The notes under the pieces: generated by a model | Seen by the model: the letters and a program-made list of their open reading frames with translations, nothing else | Told to the model about the DNA's origin: nothing | Database searches by the model: none | Made by a program: the position numbers and the translations under genes | Part shown: one piece after another, positions 9,649-19,750 of the stretch | Layout: every line of letters begins with the position of its first letter | Numbering within the stretch: position 1 is the stretch's first letter | NCBI GenBank assembly: GCA_013416795.1 | Contig: RQSC01000010.1 | Coordinates: 149,949 to 177,352 of the forward strand | DNA: 27,404 bases | DNA from: Prasinococcaceae sp. CCMP 1430 | Lineage: Eukaryota > Prasinodermophyta > Palmophyllophyceae > Prasinococcales > Prasinococcaceae | Direction: 5' to 3'

Positions 9649-10026
9649 TGACCCAGCGAGGCCGCGTCGGGGTTGTTGCGCCCCGCGGGCGCGCGGCGGC
9701 GGACGACGCCACACCGCTGGGGCCGCGCGCAGGAGAGAGAGGGGACGGCGGAGGGGGCCCGGGAGGGGGGGCGTGCGCCGCCGCGCGGCGCAGAGCTCCT
9801 TGTCGGGTGGGGCTTGGGGAGGGGGGGTGCGGTGGGCGCGGCCGCGGCGCGGCCGCGGCGCTCCCGGCCGGCCCTCCCAGCGGCTCGGGGGGCAACTGGC
9901 TAGCGGGGGTCAGCTGGGGTCAGTGGGGGTGTCGCTCCCGCTCCCACCCACCCACGTACCAACCCACCCTGCGCGCGCCCTCTTGTCGTTCTGCGCCGCA
10001 GCCGCCTGCGCCCCTGGGAAACGGCC

Positions 10027-11819
10027 ATGGGGATGATGGGAGCGACGTTGGCCGCGAGGCCGGCGCGCGCGGCGCATGGCATGCCCCTTGCGCCGCGTGC
10101 GCGGCGCGGGCGAGCGCGAGAGCGGCGCGTTGCGGCAAGAGCGGACGAGGGCGGGCGCGATAGGGCAGCTGGCGGCGACCGGGCCGCTACGGGCGATGAT
10201 GAGGGCGCCGCACTTATTGAGTGCGCCGATGAGCTGGGAGCCGGTGCCAGCACCACCGGCAGTGGCGACGCAGCATCCGAATCGGCCAGCAGCAACGACG
10301 AGCCCGTAGCCCTGCCGGCTGCCGGACCGGCTGCAGCGAAGGGCGGTGCACTGCGCGCGGCGTTCGCTACGGTGGTCTTGCTTGTGTGCGCTGGCGCATC
10401 GGCCGCCTACGCGGGCGTCCTCCCGACGCTCGACCATCTGCCCGGCTGGCGCGAGCTAGTCCCATTCCTCGAGAGCCAGCTGCACAAGGAGCTGCAACAG
10501 CTGTACATGCCCGCGCTGTCCGCTGCAGCGCGCCTCGGGGCGCTCGTCGTCGTGCGCCTGGCCGCTGAGCCTGTGGCGCGCTTCCTCTACACGACCATCT
10601 TCGGATCTGGGGCCGACTCGCAGTGGGAGAACAGCTTCGAGCGCCGCCTCGTCGTGGCCGCCAAGGGCCCTGCGGAAGTCGTGCTGCTGGTGAGCGCGGT
10701 CTGCGCGCTGCTGGAGCACGTGGTCGGTCCGCTCCTCGCGCTGCCGCCGTCGAGCGTGCGGCTGCTCACCAACCGCGTGACGTCGCTCGCGCTGGTGCTC
10801 GCGCTGGGGCGCGTGCTCTTCGCATGGAAGGATCAGCGCCGCACCGAGGCCGAATGGCAGGCGGAGATCTCGGGCGAGGCCGACCCCGCCATCGGCTCCG
10901 TCGACAAGCTTCTCTCGGCCCTCATCGTGGCCATCACTGCAGTGGTCTCGCTGCAGTCGCTGGGCTTCGACGTGAACTCGCTGCTCGCACTAGGCGGCAT
11001 CGGCGGTCTCGTGCTCGGTCTGGCCGGTAGGGACATCTCAGAGAATTTGCTGAGCGGCCTCATGGTGCTGACGACGAAGCCCTTCGCTGTGGGTGACATC
11101 GTGCGCTTCTACGGCCCAAACAGGAGAGAGGTCCACGGAGTCGTGCTCGACATCGGCTGGTATCGCTCGACGATCCGAAGCTTCGACTTCGAGGTCTTTG
11201 TGGTTCCCAACAGCGTATTCACCAGCGCAGTCCTCCTCAACATTAGCCGCCGAGGACGAACGTTTAGGTGCGTTGAACGCACGCGCGCGCGCGCGCGTGA
11301 GGGTCAGTGCGCGCGATGTCGCTGACTTGCGCTCGCGCTCCCACGCGCAGGTACAATGACATGTTCTGGTTGGCCCCAGAGGACGTGCTGAAGGTCGACA
11401 CCGTCGTGCGCGACTTCCGTGCGTACTTGCGCAACGCCGAGTTTGTCATACAGGGCGGCCCAGGCATGCACAGGCGCGTTTTCCTCTACGAGATCAAACC
11501 CGAGGCCTGCCTCGTCTACGTCTCCTGCTACGTGGAGGCTGCAAACCGCGACGCCTACCTCAACTCGCGCGAGGCGTTGATCCTGCAGTTTGCGCGCTGC
11601 ATGGAGCGTGCGGGTGTGCGCTTTGCCGCGCCGCGGCGGGTGGGCCTCGCGGGCGACCCTTTCGCAGTCGACCCGGGCTTCAACCACGACCGGGCGCAGT
11701 CGATCGCCCAGGCCAACGCGAACAGCACGGCCAACAGGGCGTCCATCGAGCAGGCCGGCGGCGTCGAGCCGCAGCCGGGCGGCGCGCGCGGGGTGGAGCG
11801 GCTATGTACGGTGCGGTAG
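10027..11819 (+). CDS. MscS-like mechanosensitive channel, probable plastid type
   Basis: Two exons, 10027-11267 and 11351-11819 (569 residues). The 83-bp intron starts GTGCGT, has CTGAC (A at 11325), ends CAG, and the join restores an Arg codon. After a basic, Ala/Arg-rich N-terminus (about 1-45) that resembles an organelle transit peptide and an acidic Ser/Ala linker, there are several hydrophobic helices. These lead to the pore helix and gate region LLALGGIGGLVLGLAGRD (about 320-337), then the family strand block PFAVGDIVRFYG and VVPNSVFTSAVLLNISR in the beta domain. This order matches bacterial MscS and the plant MSL1-3 group, which release osmotic tension from plastid or mitochondrial membranes. 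The Gly/Ala-rich packing of the pore helix is present. The C-terminal tail beyond about 520 is low complexity. Plastid targeting is inferred from the N-terminus only. Confidence 0.85.
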
Positions 11820-11998
11820 GTGGCGGCGCTGCAGCCCAAGTGCGCGCGGCGGGGGCGCCGGAGCTGTGCTCGCGGCGGGCGCGGCGGTGCTCGCGGCGAC
11901 GGACCAGCTCGGCCCCAACACCGAGTAGGCAGGATCCTTAGGAGCTCGAGGAGGGTCTGCCGTTGCGCGTCAGCTGCAGCTGTATTTTCTGCTTATGT

Positions 11999-13791
11999 AT
12001 GCCTCGAATTCCGTCGTTTGTACATGTGAAAATATATGAGCGACAAAATCGCGCGGGGTTCACATTTTGCTGCGATTCTGTTGTGCAGTTGCTGCGGTGC
12101 GTGGGTGCCACAGAGCGCGCGCTGGGAGGTGCGGGGTGGGCGGCCAGCCCTCCCTCGCGCCGTCCCCGATGGCGTTGGCGGCGCTGGCAGCGCTCGCGGC
12201 GCGGCGCGCGGAAGGCGCTGCCCCGCTTCGCCGCGGCCGCCGGCGCTGGCGATGGCGATGGCGAAGGCGGGGGCGACGAGGGGGGTGCGGGCGGGGACGA
12301 GGCCGGTGGTGGAGCGGCGGGAGAGGCCGATGCGCCCGCCGGCGGGGCGGAAGCCGGAGCGGAGCCCGCCGAGCCGAAGGCGAGCGCGGAGAGCGACGAG
12401 GCTGTGCGGGGTTTCCTCTCCTTCACGGGCTTCGGAGGTGCGCCTCGTGCTTGTGCGCTGACCGCAGCGTGCGGCTGGCTGCTGCGTTAGGGTTGGCGAT
12501 GCGCAGTGCCGCACAGCGCTCGCACGTGCGCGGCGAGATGATGGCGCGCCCGCGCTGACTGTCCCGCGTGGTGGCGGCGTGCCGCGCAGCTGGGGCGCTT
12601 CCCAACGGCGGCTTCGGTCCCGACGAGCCTGTGGCGATGCCGGACCCCCGTGAGGACGAGACGCTCTTCGACGACCTCGCCATCGAGGATCCGCGTGAGC
12701 GCAGGAAGGCGGTGCGGCGCGAGCGGAGGCGGCGCTTCGGTGGTGGCGAGGGTGGCCAGCCGGAGAAGCTCGCCGAGGGGCAGAACGTGTGGGTGGAGCG
12801 CATGAAGCGCAACGGCAAGCTCATTCCCTACGGGCAGGGCATCGTCGATGACTGGCAGCAGTATGAGCTCGACGAGGTCAGCAACGAGGTGCACGGCGAT
12901 CTGTCCGACTTCGCGGGGCGCGTGCACGACCCAGAGCGCGACGAGGCGTTCTGGAACATGTACCGCAAGGCGATTGCCGAGCTCGGCTCCGAAATCGATC
13001 GGCGTGCGAGCGCCGACCGTGCCGTCCCTGCGCGTAAGGTCAAGCGCATGCTAGGCACGCCTTTCGTTCGCTGGACCAACGTGGTGGCCACTCGCACCGA
13101 TGGCAGCGCCTCGCCCATGGCGAAGAAGGTCGCCGCCGAATTCTCTGTGCCCGACGCGGCCGCCCACTTCGGACTGACGCCTGAGCAGGAGCTGCGCATG
13201 GTCGAGCTCGCGGGCACGCGCTACAACCCCCGCAAGCGTTCCATTCGCATCGTGTCGAGGCGTTTCCGCTATCGCGAGCAGAATCAGCGCGACATCGCGC
13301 GCATCATGGTTCGCCTGATTGCGGAGGCACGGCGCGCGAAACCGAACGTGGATACAGAGAGCATTGCAGCTTCGGGAGAGGGCGAGGGCGAGGGCGGGGG
13401 CATCGACGAGGCGCTGTTGAGCGCCGAGGCGCGCGAGGAGCGCGCGGCGCAGCTGGAGGAATGGTACGCGCACGTTCGCGCGAGCGTGCATGCCCAGGAG
13501 GAGGCGGAGGCGGAGGGTGAGGCGGAAGCGCTTACTGCAGCCGAGGTCGAGGCTGAGGTCGGGGCAGAGTTGGAGGCCGAGACGGCAAGTGCAGAGGTTC
13601 CAGGCGCCCCAGTGGAGGCCGACGTGGCAGCCGAGGCAGCCGAGGCGGTGACAGGTGAGGGGGATGGCCTTGCAGCCCTGAGTCGGAAGGAGCTGCAGGC
13701 GCTCGCCAAGGAACACGGCCTGAAGGCCAACGCTCGCAGCGAGGAGCTGATCAAACAGCTGCGCGCAGCGGGGGCGAAGGTACCGCAGTGA
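11999..13791 (+). CDS. MRPS35: Mitochondrial ribosomal protein mS35 with C-terminal SAP motif
   Basis: Exons end at 12437 and restart at 12590. The 152-bp intron starts GTGCGC, has CTGAC (A at 12558) and ends CAG; the codon split G|CT fixes the upstream frame. In that frame the only ATG is at 11999, in an AT-rich stretch, so the true start is uncertain and part of 11999-12250 may be leader. The first exon is acidic and Gly/Ala-rich. The second holds the mS35 (MRP-S28 family) domain at about 13050-13330, with FVRWTNVVATR, then the conserved LAGTRYNPRKRSIRI and FRYREQNQRDIARIM. This is a small-subunit mitoribosome protein. Beyond a Glu/Ala-rich linker, 13675-13770 encodes LSRKELQALAKEHGL followed by ARSEELIKQL, a good match to the 35-residue SAP motif, which usually binds nucleic acid. 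I do not know a SAP extension as standard for mS35. Confidence 0.75.
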
Positions 13792-13909
13792 CACGAGCTG
13801 CGCGCGCCCCTGCGGTCATCTATTTTTTTGGCGCGAGCGTACGACGCGCACGCGAGCACAGACCGCCCGCACCGCACGACGCGCAGCGCGGATTGGCTCG
13901 AGCCAGCGG

Positions 13910-14166
13910 TCAGCGGTCAGTAATCAGCCACATTGGCAGCGAGGCTCGTCCCATACACGCCCTGACTGCGCCAACGTGCGCGCCTGTTGAGCCCTGCCCA
14001 TGGGCCGCGCGCTTGCCCCTGGCGACGAGCGCCTCGAGGCAGCGCGCGTGGCAGAGCGGCGGACAGAGCGCCCGTCCAACGTCTTGTAGCAGTCACACGG
14101 GTCGACCGGCTCGCGCTCGGCGCTGGCCTCGAGCACGTTGCAGAAGCAACAGCGCCCACGCGGCAT
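13910..14166 (-). pseudogene. Possible RING-CH (MARCH-like) zinc finger, frame-broken
   Basis: From an ATG at 14166 the minus strand reads MPRGRCCFCNVLEASAEREP and continues VDPCDCYKT, giving C-x2-C and then C-x-C as in RING-CH fingers. That frame then turns into Arg/Ser-rich sequence and stops at about 13924. A different frame of the same strand carries PPLCHARCLEALVARGKR, the expected H-x2-C half, and stops at 13910. The two halves are therefore out of register near 14075-14095, and no GT-AG intron of normal size fits between them. It could be a decayed gene, a sequencing indel, or two chance matches. The final C-x2-C pair was not found. The ATG lies only 164 bp from the divergent gene on the plus strand. 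Confidence 0.3.
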
Positions 14167-14330
14167 CGCAGCGCCGCGCGCTGTCACGTGGGGCGCGTCG
14201 CTCGCCGCAGCGCCGCCGTGGCCATTTGCCGCAGCTCGGTGCCGCGCTGTGACTCGCGCGATTCGACCATGCTTGTACAAATCTGGCGCTGCGGCGCCAT
14301 ACCGCACCGGCGGCGGCGGTGGCGGCACCG

Positions 14331-15250
14331 ATGGCGCCGGTGATCACGCCGACGGTGGTTGAGGCCACGCCCAACGAGTGCGCGCTCGACGCGCCGCTCA
14401 CGCTGCGGGTAGCCTTCACGACCGACGAGGACATCGCCGCTGGGCGCTGGGAGGTCAGGTGCGTGGCGGGCTGCTGCTGCGGTGGCGCCGGCGGCGGCGA
14501 CGGCGGCGACGACAGTAGCGGCGTGCTGCGGTTGGGCGCCGTGCGTGCGACCGCGTGCAACAGGGGCAGCAGCGGCGCCGTACGGGTGCCTCTGCTGAGC
14601 CGTGGCGCGTCGAGAGCGCGGGGCAGCCAGCGCGTGCTTGACCCACACGCGCCATCGTCCGCTGCCCGGATGTGATCGCTCTGACCACTCTTCTTTCGCA
14701 GATACATGGTGGACATGACCGGCCGGCGGCACATCGTCGAGGTGGGCAAGTCTGACGGCGCCACCGCGTACGCAGCGGGGACGCCGCATGAGTTCACCAT
14801 TTCGGTGCCGACCATCGAGCTCACGGGCGTGAAGAAGTCGTGGCTGCAGAACGCGGGCCTGCTGCTCGCGTGCCTCATCGACGACGCGAGGTGCGCGAAG
14901 CGAGCGCGGCCTGCTCGCTCGCCCTGCGCTCGTCCAAGCGCGACCGCCCCTCAATCGGCAGTCCATGCCTCTCTGAGCGCGCCCTCGCCCGCTCACCCGC
15001 GGCCGTGCGCGCACCACGGCACGGTCTGCACTTCCGCGCGGTCGTATCTGTGTGTGTCTTCGTGCGTCAGAGCTGCTGCCCGCATGCGGCCGCCACACAG
15101 GCTGGGGTGTGAGCGTGGAACGCTGACAGGCGCGGGTGCGGCGCACTCCCCACACCCAGCGGCGATGAGATTGTGCAGATCAGCGCCGTCGTGCAGGTGG
15201 TCAAGAAGGGCGACGTGTACGAGCGCACCATCATGTCGCCGCTGGAGTGA
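14331..15250 (+). CDS. Conserved-looking 135-residue beta-rich protein, unrecognised
   Basis: Three exons: 14331-14458, 14702-14890 and 15160-15250. Introns start GTGCGT and GTGCGC, have CTGAC (A at 14684 and 15126), and end CAG. The joins fall within an Arg codon and a Ser codon and keep one frame to the TGA at 15250. The product alternates strands and short turns: LTLRVAFTTDEDI, RWEVRYMVDM, RRHIVEVG, HEFTISVPTIEL, SWLQNAGLLLACLID, EIVQISAVVQVVKKGD and a C-terminal TIMSPLE. This is the pattern of a compact beta-sandwich, with no signal peptide or membrane helix. The well-spaced hydrophobic pattern and clean splicing argue for a real, conserved gene. I could not name the family with confidence; the general shape recalls ASF1-type or C2-like sandwiches, but no diagnostic ASF1 residues are present. 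Confidence 0.65.
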
Positions 15251-15447
15251 GATCACCCACTCCGCGCGCCCCGCGCGGCGTAATGCAGGGCAATCGCACG
15301 CAACAAGAGCGCGTGGGCAAGCACGCCCGGCGCTCGGCGAATCATCCGAGCGTCGCCGGCATAGCGCTCGCGCGCTAGCGGCCGACCGCTGGCCGCGCGG
15401 TGGCACGCGCACGCTCTCACGAGAGGGGTGCGAGTTGGCACGGAGTG

Positions 15448-16633
15448 TTACGAGCGCCGCATCCCCAGCGCGCCAAGCAGCGCTTCCTGGAGTGGGTGCG
15501 CAGGCGGGCGGGCGCCCACGGCACGCCACAGAGCTGACAGCGAGCCCTCGATGCAGCGTGCGAGCCGCACCGAGATCGGGTCGCGGCGCGGCGCGAGGGG
15601 CTCGACCGCCAGCGTGAGCATGCCCATGCGGTTGCCGTACACCACGTCTGCGCGAGGAATTCAGCCGCGTGCGCACGCGTGGCGTCTCACGTCAGACACA
15701 TCGTCCAGTGCGCGCGCAAAGGCGGGGAGGGGCGGGGGAGATGGGAGGGGGAGCTGGCGTGCGAGGGAGAGCACAGTGAACGTCGCGACCCCGCGTTTGC
15801 TATGCGCACGCACCGGTGAGGATCCTGTCGCCGACGAAGAGCACGCGATCCGTGCCGAACGCAGCCGCCCCCTCGCCCAAACCCCCTTTGCCACGCTCCT
15901 TTGCACCGCTGACATCGACATCGACCCTTCCCGCCGCATCGACTGGACCGCCGCCCGCGAAGTGCGCCTCAATCTCCTCGCGCGTGCCGCGCGGCTTCTT
16001 GTGCGCGTGGCGGAGCACGCGCACGCCGAGGCGCTCCTCTAGGTCGGCCGCGAGCTCGCCATCGGGGTCAAACTGTGTGAGGCCCGCCGAGTTGCTCATA
16101 ACGGCCACGCGGTCGCGGCCAAACGCGGCGACGGCTGCGGCGAGTGCGCCGCGCAAAGGCCCGTGTGCGTCCTCCTCGAAAGGCAGCGTGAGCGTGTTGT
16201 CCTTGTCGAACAGCACCCCTTGCACGCCTGCGTCCCTGAGCGCGGCGAAGTCCACGCAGCTGATGTCCGCGCACGCCGCGTGCGGCACGGCTTCGGTGGG
16301 ATCGCGCAGCACCTTGAAGAATGCCGCTGCGCCCCCCGCGTTCATGTTCTGCCGCAGCAGCGCGAGCTTGGAGGGCCGAGGCGCCGGCGCCGCGAGCGGC
16401 GAGCGCTCGTTCACACCTGCGCCGCCCGCCGCGCCCGCTGCGCCCGCTGCGCGGGCCCGCGGCGGCCGCCACCGGTCCGGCGGGCGCGCCGGCCACCCGC
16501 ATCGTCGCGGGGGAAGATTAATCCTCCGCTTCCCAGCACGTTGCTGCACCCCTCCCCGCCCCGCCCCGTGCTCGGGGCGCCCCGCCCTGCGCGTGCGGTG
16601 TGGCTCTACAAGAGGCTCGGTTTTGTTACGCAT
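15448..16633 (-). CDS. Mitochondrial-type PGP phosphatase, GEP4/PGPP1 family (HAD)
   Basis: Two exons on the minus strand: 16633 (or 16345) down to 15814, and 15647 down to 15448. The intron starts GTGCGT, has CTGAC (A at 15692) and ends CAG; the split codon gives Asp in GDRILTD. HAD motifs are in order: VLFDKDNTLTLPFE (nucleophile Asp and DKDNT), VMSNSAG, the Lys-containing HKKPRGTREEIE, and VGDRILTDVVYGNRMGM. RQNMNAGGAAAFFKVLRDP before the first motif matches the GEP4/plant PGPP1 N-terminal pattern. The enzyme dephosphorylates phosphatidylglycerophosphate to phosphatidylglycerol, the precursor of cardiolipin and of thylakoid PG. An in-frame ATG at 16633 gives 339 residues with a basic Pro/Arg-rich leader that could be a targeting sequence. 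The ATG at 16345 would give 243 residues, close to bare family length. The gene is divergent from the fusion gene, with about 195 bp between possible starts. Confidence 0.85.
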
Positions 16634-16828
16634 GGGACGACGCTGGCTCCGCGGCGCCACAGCCGGTGCGGCGCGAGGGAGGGCGCCGAGCCAGAGGGGC
16701 TCCTCCCATCGAAACGGCTGACGCCGAGCCCGCGGCGCGCCTGCCGGCTGTGCTGGTGGTGACGCCGCTTGCATGGCTGGCGCCGGCCTGCTGCGCCGCC
16801 GCCCGCCGCCCGCGCCCCCGTCGCCGGG

Positions 16829-19750
16829 ATGGGGCTTGAGGCAACGGCGCCCACCTCGACCCTCCCGATAGCCGTCCTTGAGGCGCAGGGGCCACCCCGT
16901 CCCAGGGTGGTGAGCCTCAGCACAACACACACCGCGCTGCTGGCGTGTCACTTGGACGCCGGCGGCGTGTTGGTGGGCGTGGACACGTTTAGCGCGCGCG
17001 ACGCGAGATGCGGTCCGCACGTCGCGGGGCTGCCGACGTTCGACCCGTGGGCGCCCGATGCCGACGCCATTGCGGCGCTCCGCCCGGACCTCGTCATCGT
17101 GAGCTACCAGGTGACGGCGGACGCGATGGCGGCTGCTAAACTCTCGGGCGCCAACTTTGAGACGCTCCACCTGCCGTGTCCCGAGGGGGAGGGGGCGATC
17201 GAGCAGGCGTACGCGCAGTGGCGGCGGATGGCCGACATCACGGGAGCGCCGTGGCGAGGCGAGCGTCTGGAGTGCGACGCGAGGGCGCGGCTGCGCGAGG
17301 CAAAGGAGCGGGTGGAGAGAGCGCCGGGCTTTGCGGGATCTTCCTGCGTTTTGGAGTTCGACCCCGCTGGGCCTTACCTCGGCAAGAGCACCTCTCTCGT
17401 CGGGAGCCTGCTGAAGACCGTCGGGATGCTCGACAACCTTGCGGATGCCCTGGCGAGCGACTCCTCTTACCCTCACGTGGCGCAAGCTGACCTTGAGACC
17501 ATGGATCCGACCTTCTACATCGTGCTTCACGAGGGTGGGCCTTCCGTACCGCAGCGGGTGGCGGAACGAGGCCGCTCGATGCGTTGCTTGGACTCGGGGC
17601 GCGTCGTACGCGCCTTCTCCCCAGACGCCGCCAGCCAATGGACGCCCGACGTGGTGGGCCTCGTGGAGTCCATCCTCGCACAGCTCACGTACGGCCCGCC
17701 GCCGCCCGGCCACACGCCTCCGCGCACGGTGTGCTTTCTCGGTGCCGCGACGGAGATCGTGTGCGAGCTCGGCCTCGCCTCGGCGCTCGTCGGCCGGTCG
17801 CACGAGTGCAAGGAGCCCGCGAGTGTCTGCGCGGCGCTCCCTCAGGTCTCATCCCCGGCGTTCAACGCGCACTGCGCCTCCCCTGACATCCCGCGTGCCG
17901 GCGAGGAGCTCCTCAAGGCAGGCCTAGCGCGGTACGAGGTGGACGTCGAGGCGCTCGCCGCGCTTGCGCCGGAGCTGCTCGTCGTGCAGGACGCGTGCAG
18001 CGTCTGCGCCGTGACCTCAGCAGATTTGGAAAGGGCGGCAGCGGACCATCTGGGCGGGTGCCGGATCCTGTCTTTAAAGCCGCTTGTGCTGGACGACGTG
18101 CTGGACGCGCCTCGGTCGATCGGAGCGGCGATCGGGGCTGCTGATGCCGGCATTGCGCTCGCGGACAGTCTGCGCCGGCGCGTCGAGGCGGTGCGGACCG
18201 CCACCTCTGCGCTCTCCGAGCCGCCGGTGCGCGCTGCATGCCTGCAGTGGTGCTCTCCGCTCATGGGCGCAGGCTACTGGGTGCCAGAGATGCTCGCCGC
18301 GGCCGGTGCGGTGTCTGTCACGGGCGAGCCAGGCGGCGGCACGCCCATGATTACGCTCGACGCGCTTGTCGAGGAAGACCCGGACGTGGTGGTCGTCATG
18401 TGCTGCGGGTACACGCTGGAGCGCGCACTGCAAGACTTCTCGCAGTACCTCGCCGACGATCCGCGGTGGGGCAGCCTGCGCGCGGTCCAGGCCGGCCGAG
18501 CATTCGTCGCCGATGGCGACCGTTTCTTCAACAACTCTGGCCCGTCCGTCGCCCGCTCGGTCGAGCTCCTCGCCGAGATGTGTTACCCGGGCACCTTTGG
18601 CGACGGCGGAATGGTCGCCGGCGCGTACGTCGCGCTGCGGGACCGCGGCGCGGCAGCGCGGAGGCGACAATATCCGGGGCAGCTCGTCGCAGCCCCACGT
18701 GGCGGCCTGAGCGCGGAGACGATGGCCACCTCGTGCCGCAGCGCGCTCATCGAATCTATGCGCGAGGCCGCCGCGCGCCACCCCCGAGCGGTGGTGCTTC
18801 TCTCGGGTGGCGTCGATACCGCGGCGGCGCTCGAGGCGAACGCCTCGCTGCCGCCCTCCGAAGCCATGGAGTTGTCGTCAGCTGTGACGGTGTTCGCGTC
18901 GGAGGCCGCCACGGACCGGCCGTACGCGCCGTTGGTGGCGGAGCGACACGGCCTCCGACACGTGGTGCTGGACGTGCGGCTAGACGCAGTGCTGGAAGTG
19001 ATTCCCGCGTGCGTGCGGGCGTTGGAGACGTTCGACGGGATGGAGCTGCGCAACGCGGCGGCCGTCATGCTCGGTCTACGCGAGGCGAAGCGGCTGGGCG
19101 CCACCGCCGTGCTCACGGGAGACGGGGCGGACGAGCTGCTGGGAGGGTATAGCTTCGTCTGGGGCACGGATGAGCCCGCGTGGAGCCAGAAGCGGAGGGA
19201 CATGGCGTCGTCGATGGCCTTCACGACCCACGCCCTCGCCGCGAAGCTGGGCATGGCGGCCGAGAGCCCCTTCCTCACTTCGCTCTTCATCCGGTGGGCT
19301 CTCGACCGCACGTCCAAGCGGGAGTGCGTCGGCGAGAGGGAGGTAGAGCTGTCGCCCACGAGCGGCCGAGTCCGCCACGCCACGGGCAAGCTCTGCCTGC
19401 GCGACGCATTCCCGGAGTCGCCCTCGGCATGGCGTCGCAAGGACCCCATTCAGCTCGGCAGCGGCAGTGAGGGCCTCCCCGCACTGCTCCAGTCGCGCAC
19501 ATCGGAGGCGGAGTTCGAGGCGTCCAGGGCTCGGGCGCTGAAGGAGGACGGGGTGCGCCTCAGGGATGCGGAGTCCCTCTACTACTTCGAGGTCTTCAAG
19601 AGTGCGTTCCCGGGCGGCCTTCCCGGGGTCGAGCGCCCCGGCGCCGGCGCGCCCGGCGCGTGCGTCGCGTGCGGCTACCTGCTCCCGCCCGGCGCCAACA
19701 ACTTCTGCCGCGTGTGCGGCGAGTGGCCCGCCACCGGCTCCGGAGGGTGA
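16829..19750 (+). CDS. Fusion: two BtuF-like binding domains, asparagine-synthase domain, zinc ribbon
   Basis: Single exon, 973 residues from the first in-frame ATG (16829). Residues about 26-292 form a BtuF/FhuD-type periplasmic-binding fold (PRVVSLSTTHTALL, ALRPDLVIVSYQ, YPHVAQADLETMDPTFYIVL). Residues about 298-592 are a second, more canonical copy (RTVCFLGAATEIVCELGLA, VGRSHECKEP, DPDVVVVMCCGYTLE, RAVQAGRAFVADGDRFFNNS). Residues about 632-925 are the ATP-pyrophosphatase half of asparagine synthase: the PP-loop SGGVDT at 659-664, TGDGADELLGGY at 763-774, and the C-terminal KLCLRDAF and RRKDPIQLGSG. The end has CVAC and CRVC (Cys945/948/960/963), a zinc ribbon. There is no N-terminal Cys2 glutaminase domain, so ammonia or another amine would have to be the nitrogen donor. 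No signal peptide follows the chosen ATG; the frame stays open upstream to 16769, so a targeting exon is possible. BtuF-type domains usually bind cobalamin or ferric siderophores outside bacterial cells; the role here is unknown. Confidence 0.85.
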   Translation: MGLEATAPTSTLPIAVLEAQGPPRPRVVSLSTTHTALLACHLDAGGVLVGVDTFSARDARCGPHVAGLPTFDPWAPDADAIAALRPDLVIVSYQVTADAMAAAKLSGANFETLHLPCPEGEGAIEQAYAQWRRMADITGAPWRGERLECDARARLREAKERVERAPGFAGSSCVLEFDPAGPYLGKSTSLVGSLLKTVGMLDNLADALASDSSYPHVAQADLETMDPTFYIVLHEGGPSVPQRVAERGRSMRCLDSGRVVRAFSPDAASQWTPDVVGLVESILAQLTYGPPPPGHTPPRTVCFLGAATEIVCELGLASALVGRSHECKEPASVCAALPQVSSPAFNAHCASPDIPRAGEELLKAGLARYEVDVEALAALAPELLVVQDACSVCAVTSADLERAAADHLGGCRILSLKPLVLDDVLDAPRSIGAAIGAADAGIALADSLRRRVEAVRTATSALSEPPVRAACLQWCSPLMGAGYWVPEMLAAAGAVSVTGEPGGGTPMITLDALVEEDPDVVVVMCCGYTLERALQDFSQYLADDPRWGSLRAVQAGRAFVADGDRFFNNSGPSVARSVELLAEMCYPGTFGDGGMVAGAYVALRDRGAAARRRQYPGQLVAAPRGGLSAETMATSCRSALIESMREAAARHPRAVVLLSGGVDTAAALEANASLPPSEAMELSSAVTVFASEAATDRPYAPLVAERHGLRHVVLDVRLDAVLEVIPACVRALETFDGMELRNAAAVMLGLREAKRLGATAVLTGDGADELLGGYSFVWGTDEPAWSQKRRDMASSMAFTTHALAAKLGMAAESPFLTSLFIRWALDRTSKRECVGEREVELSPTSGRVRHATGKLCLRDAFPESPSAWRRKDPIQLGSGSEGLPALLQSRTSEAEFEASRARALKEDGVRLRDAESLYYFEVFKSAFPGGLPGVERPGAGAPGACVACGYLLPPGANNFCRVCGEWPATGSGG

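Larger units (their letters stand above)
9341..10026. promoter_or_regulatory. Divergent promoter interval
   Basis: These 686 bp separate two genes that point away from each other and must contain both promoters. From the left: a TG/GT microsatellite, an AT-richer stretch (about 9525-9650) that includes the 42-bp tandem duplication, then a long GC- and G-rich segment up to the channel gene. No further gene is visible; the plus frame through the interval is open but compositionally biased. Confidence 0.5.

Noticed and set aside
12169-12300. ATG at 12169 opening an Ala/Arg-rich, presequence-like frame for mS35
   Set aside because: It is out of frame with the donor at 12437, whose phase is fixed by the downstream domain, and no intron of normal size could correct it.
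15800-17803. A 667-codon minus-strand open frame
   Set aside because: Only its part below 16633 is the PGP phosphatase. The rest is antisense to the fusion gene and has shadow-type composition.
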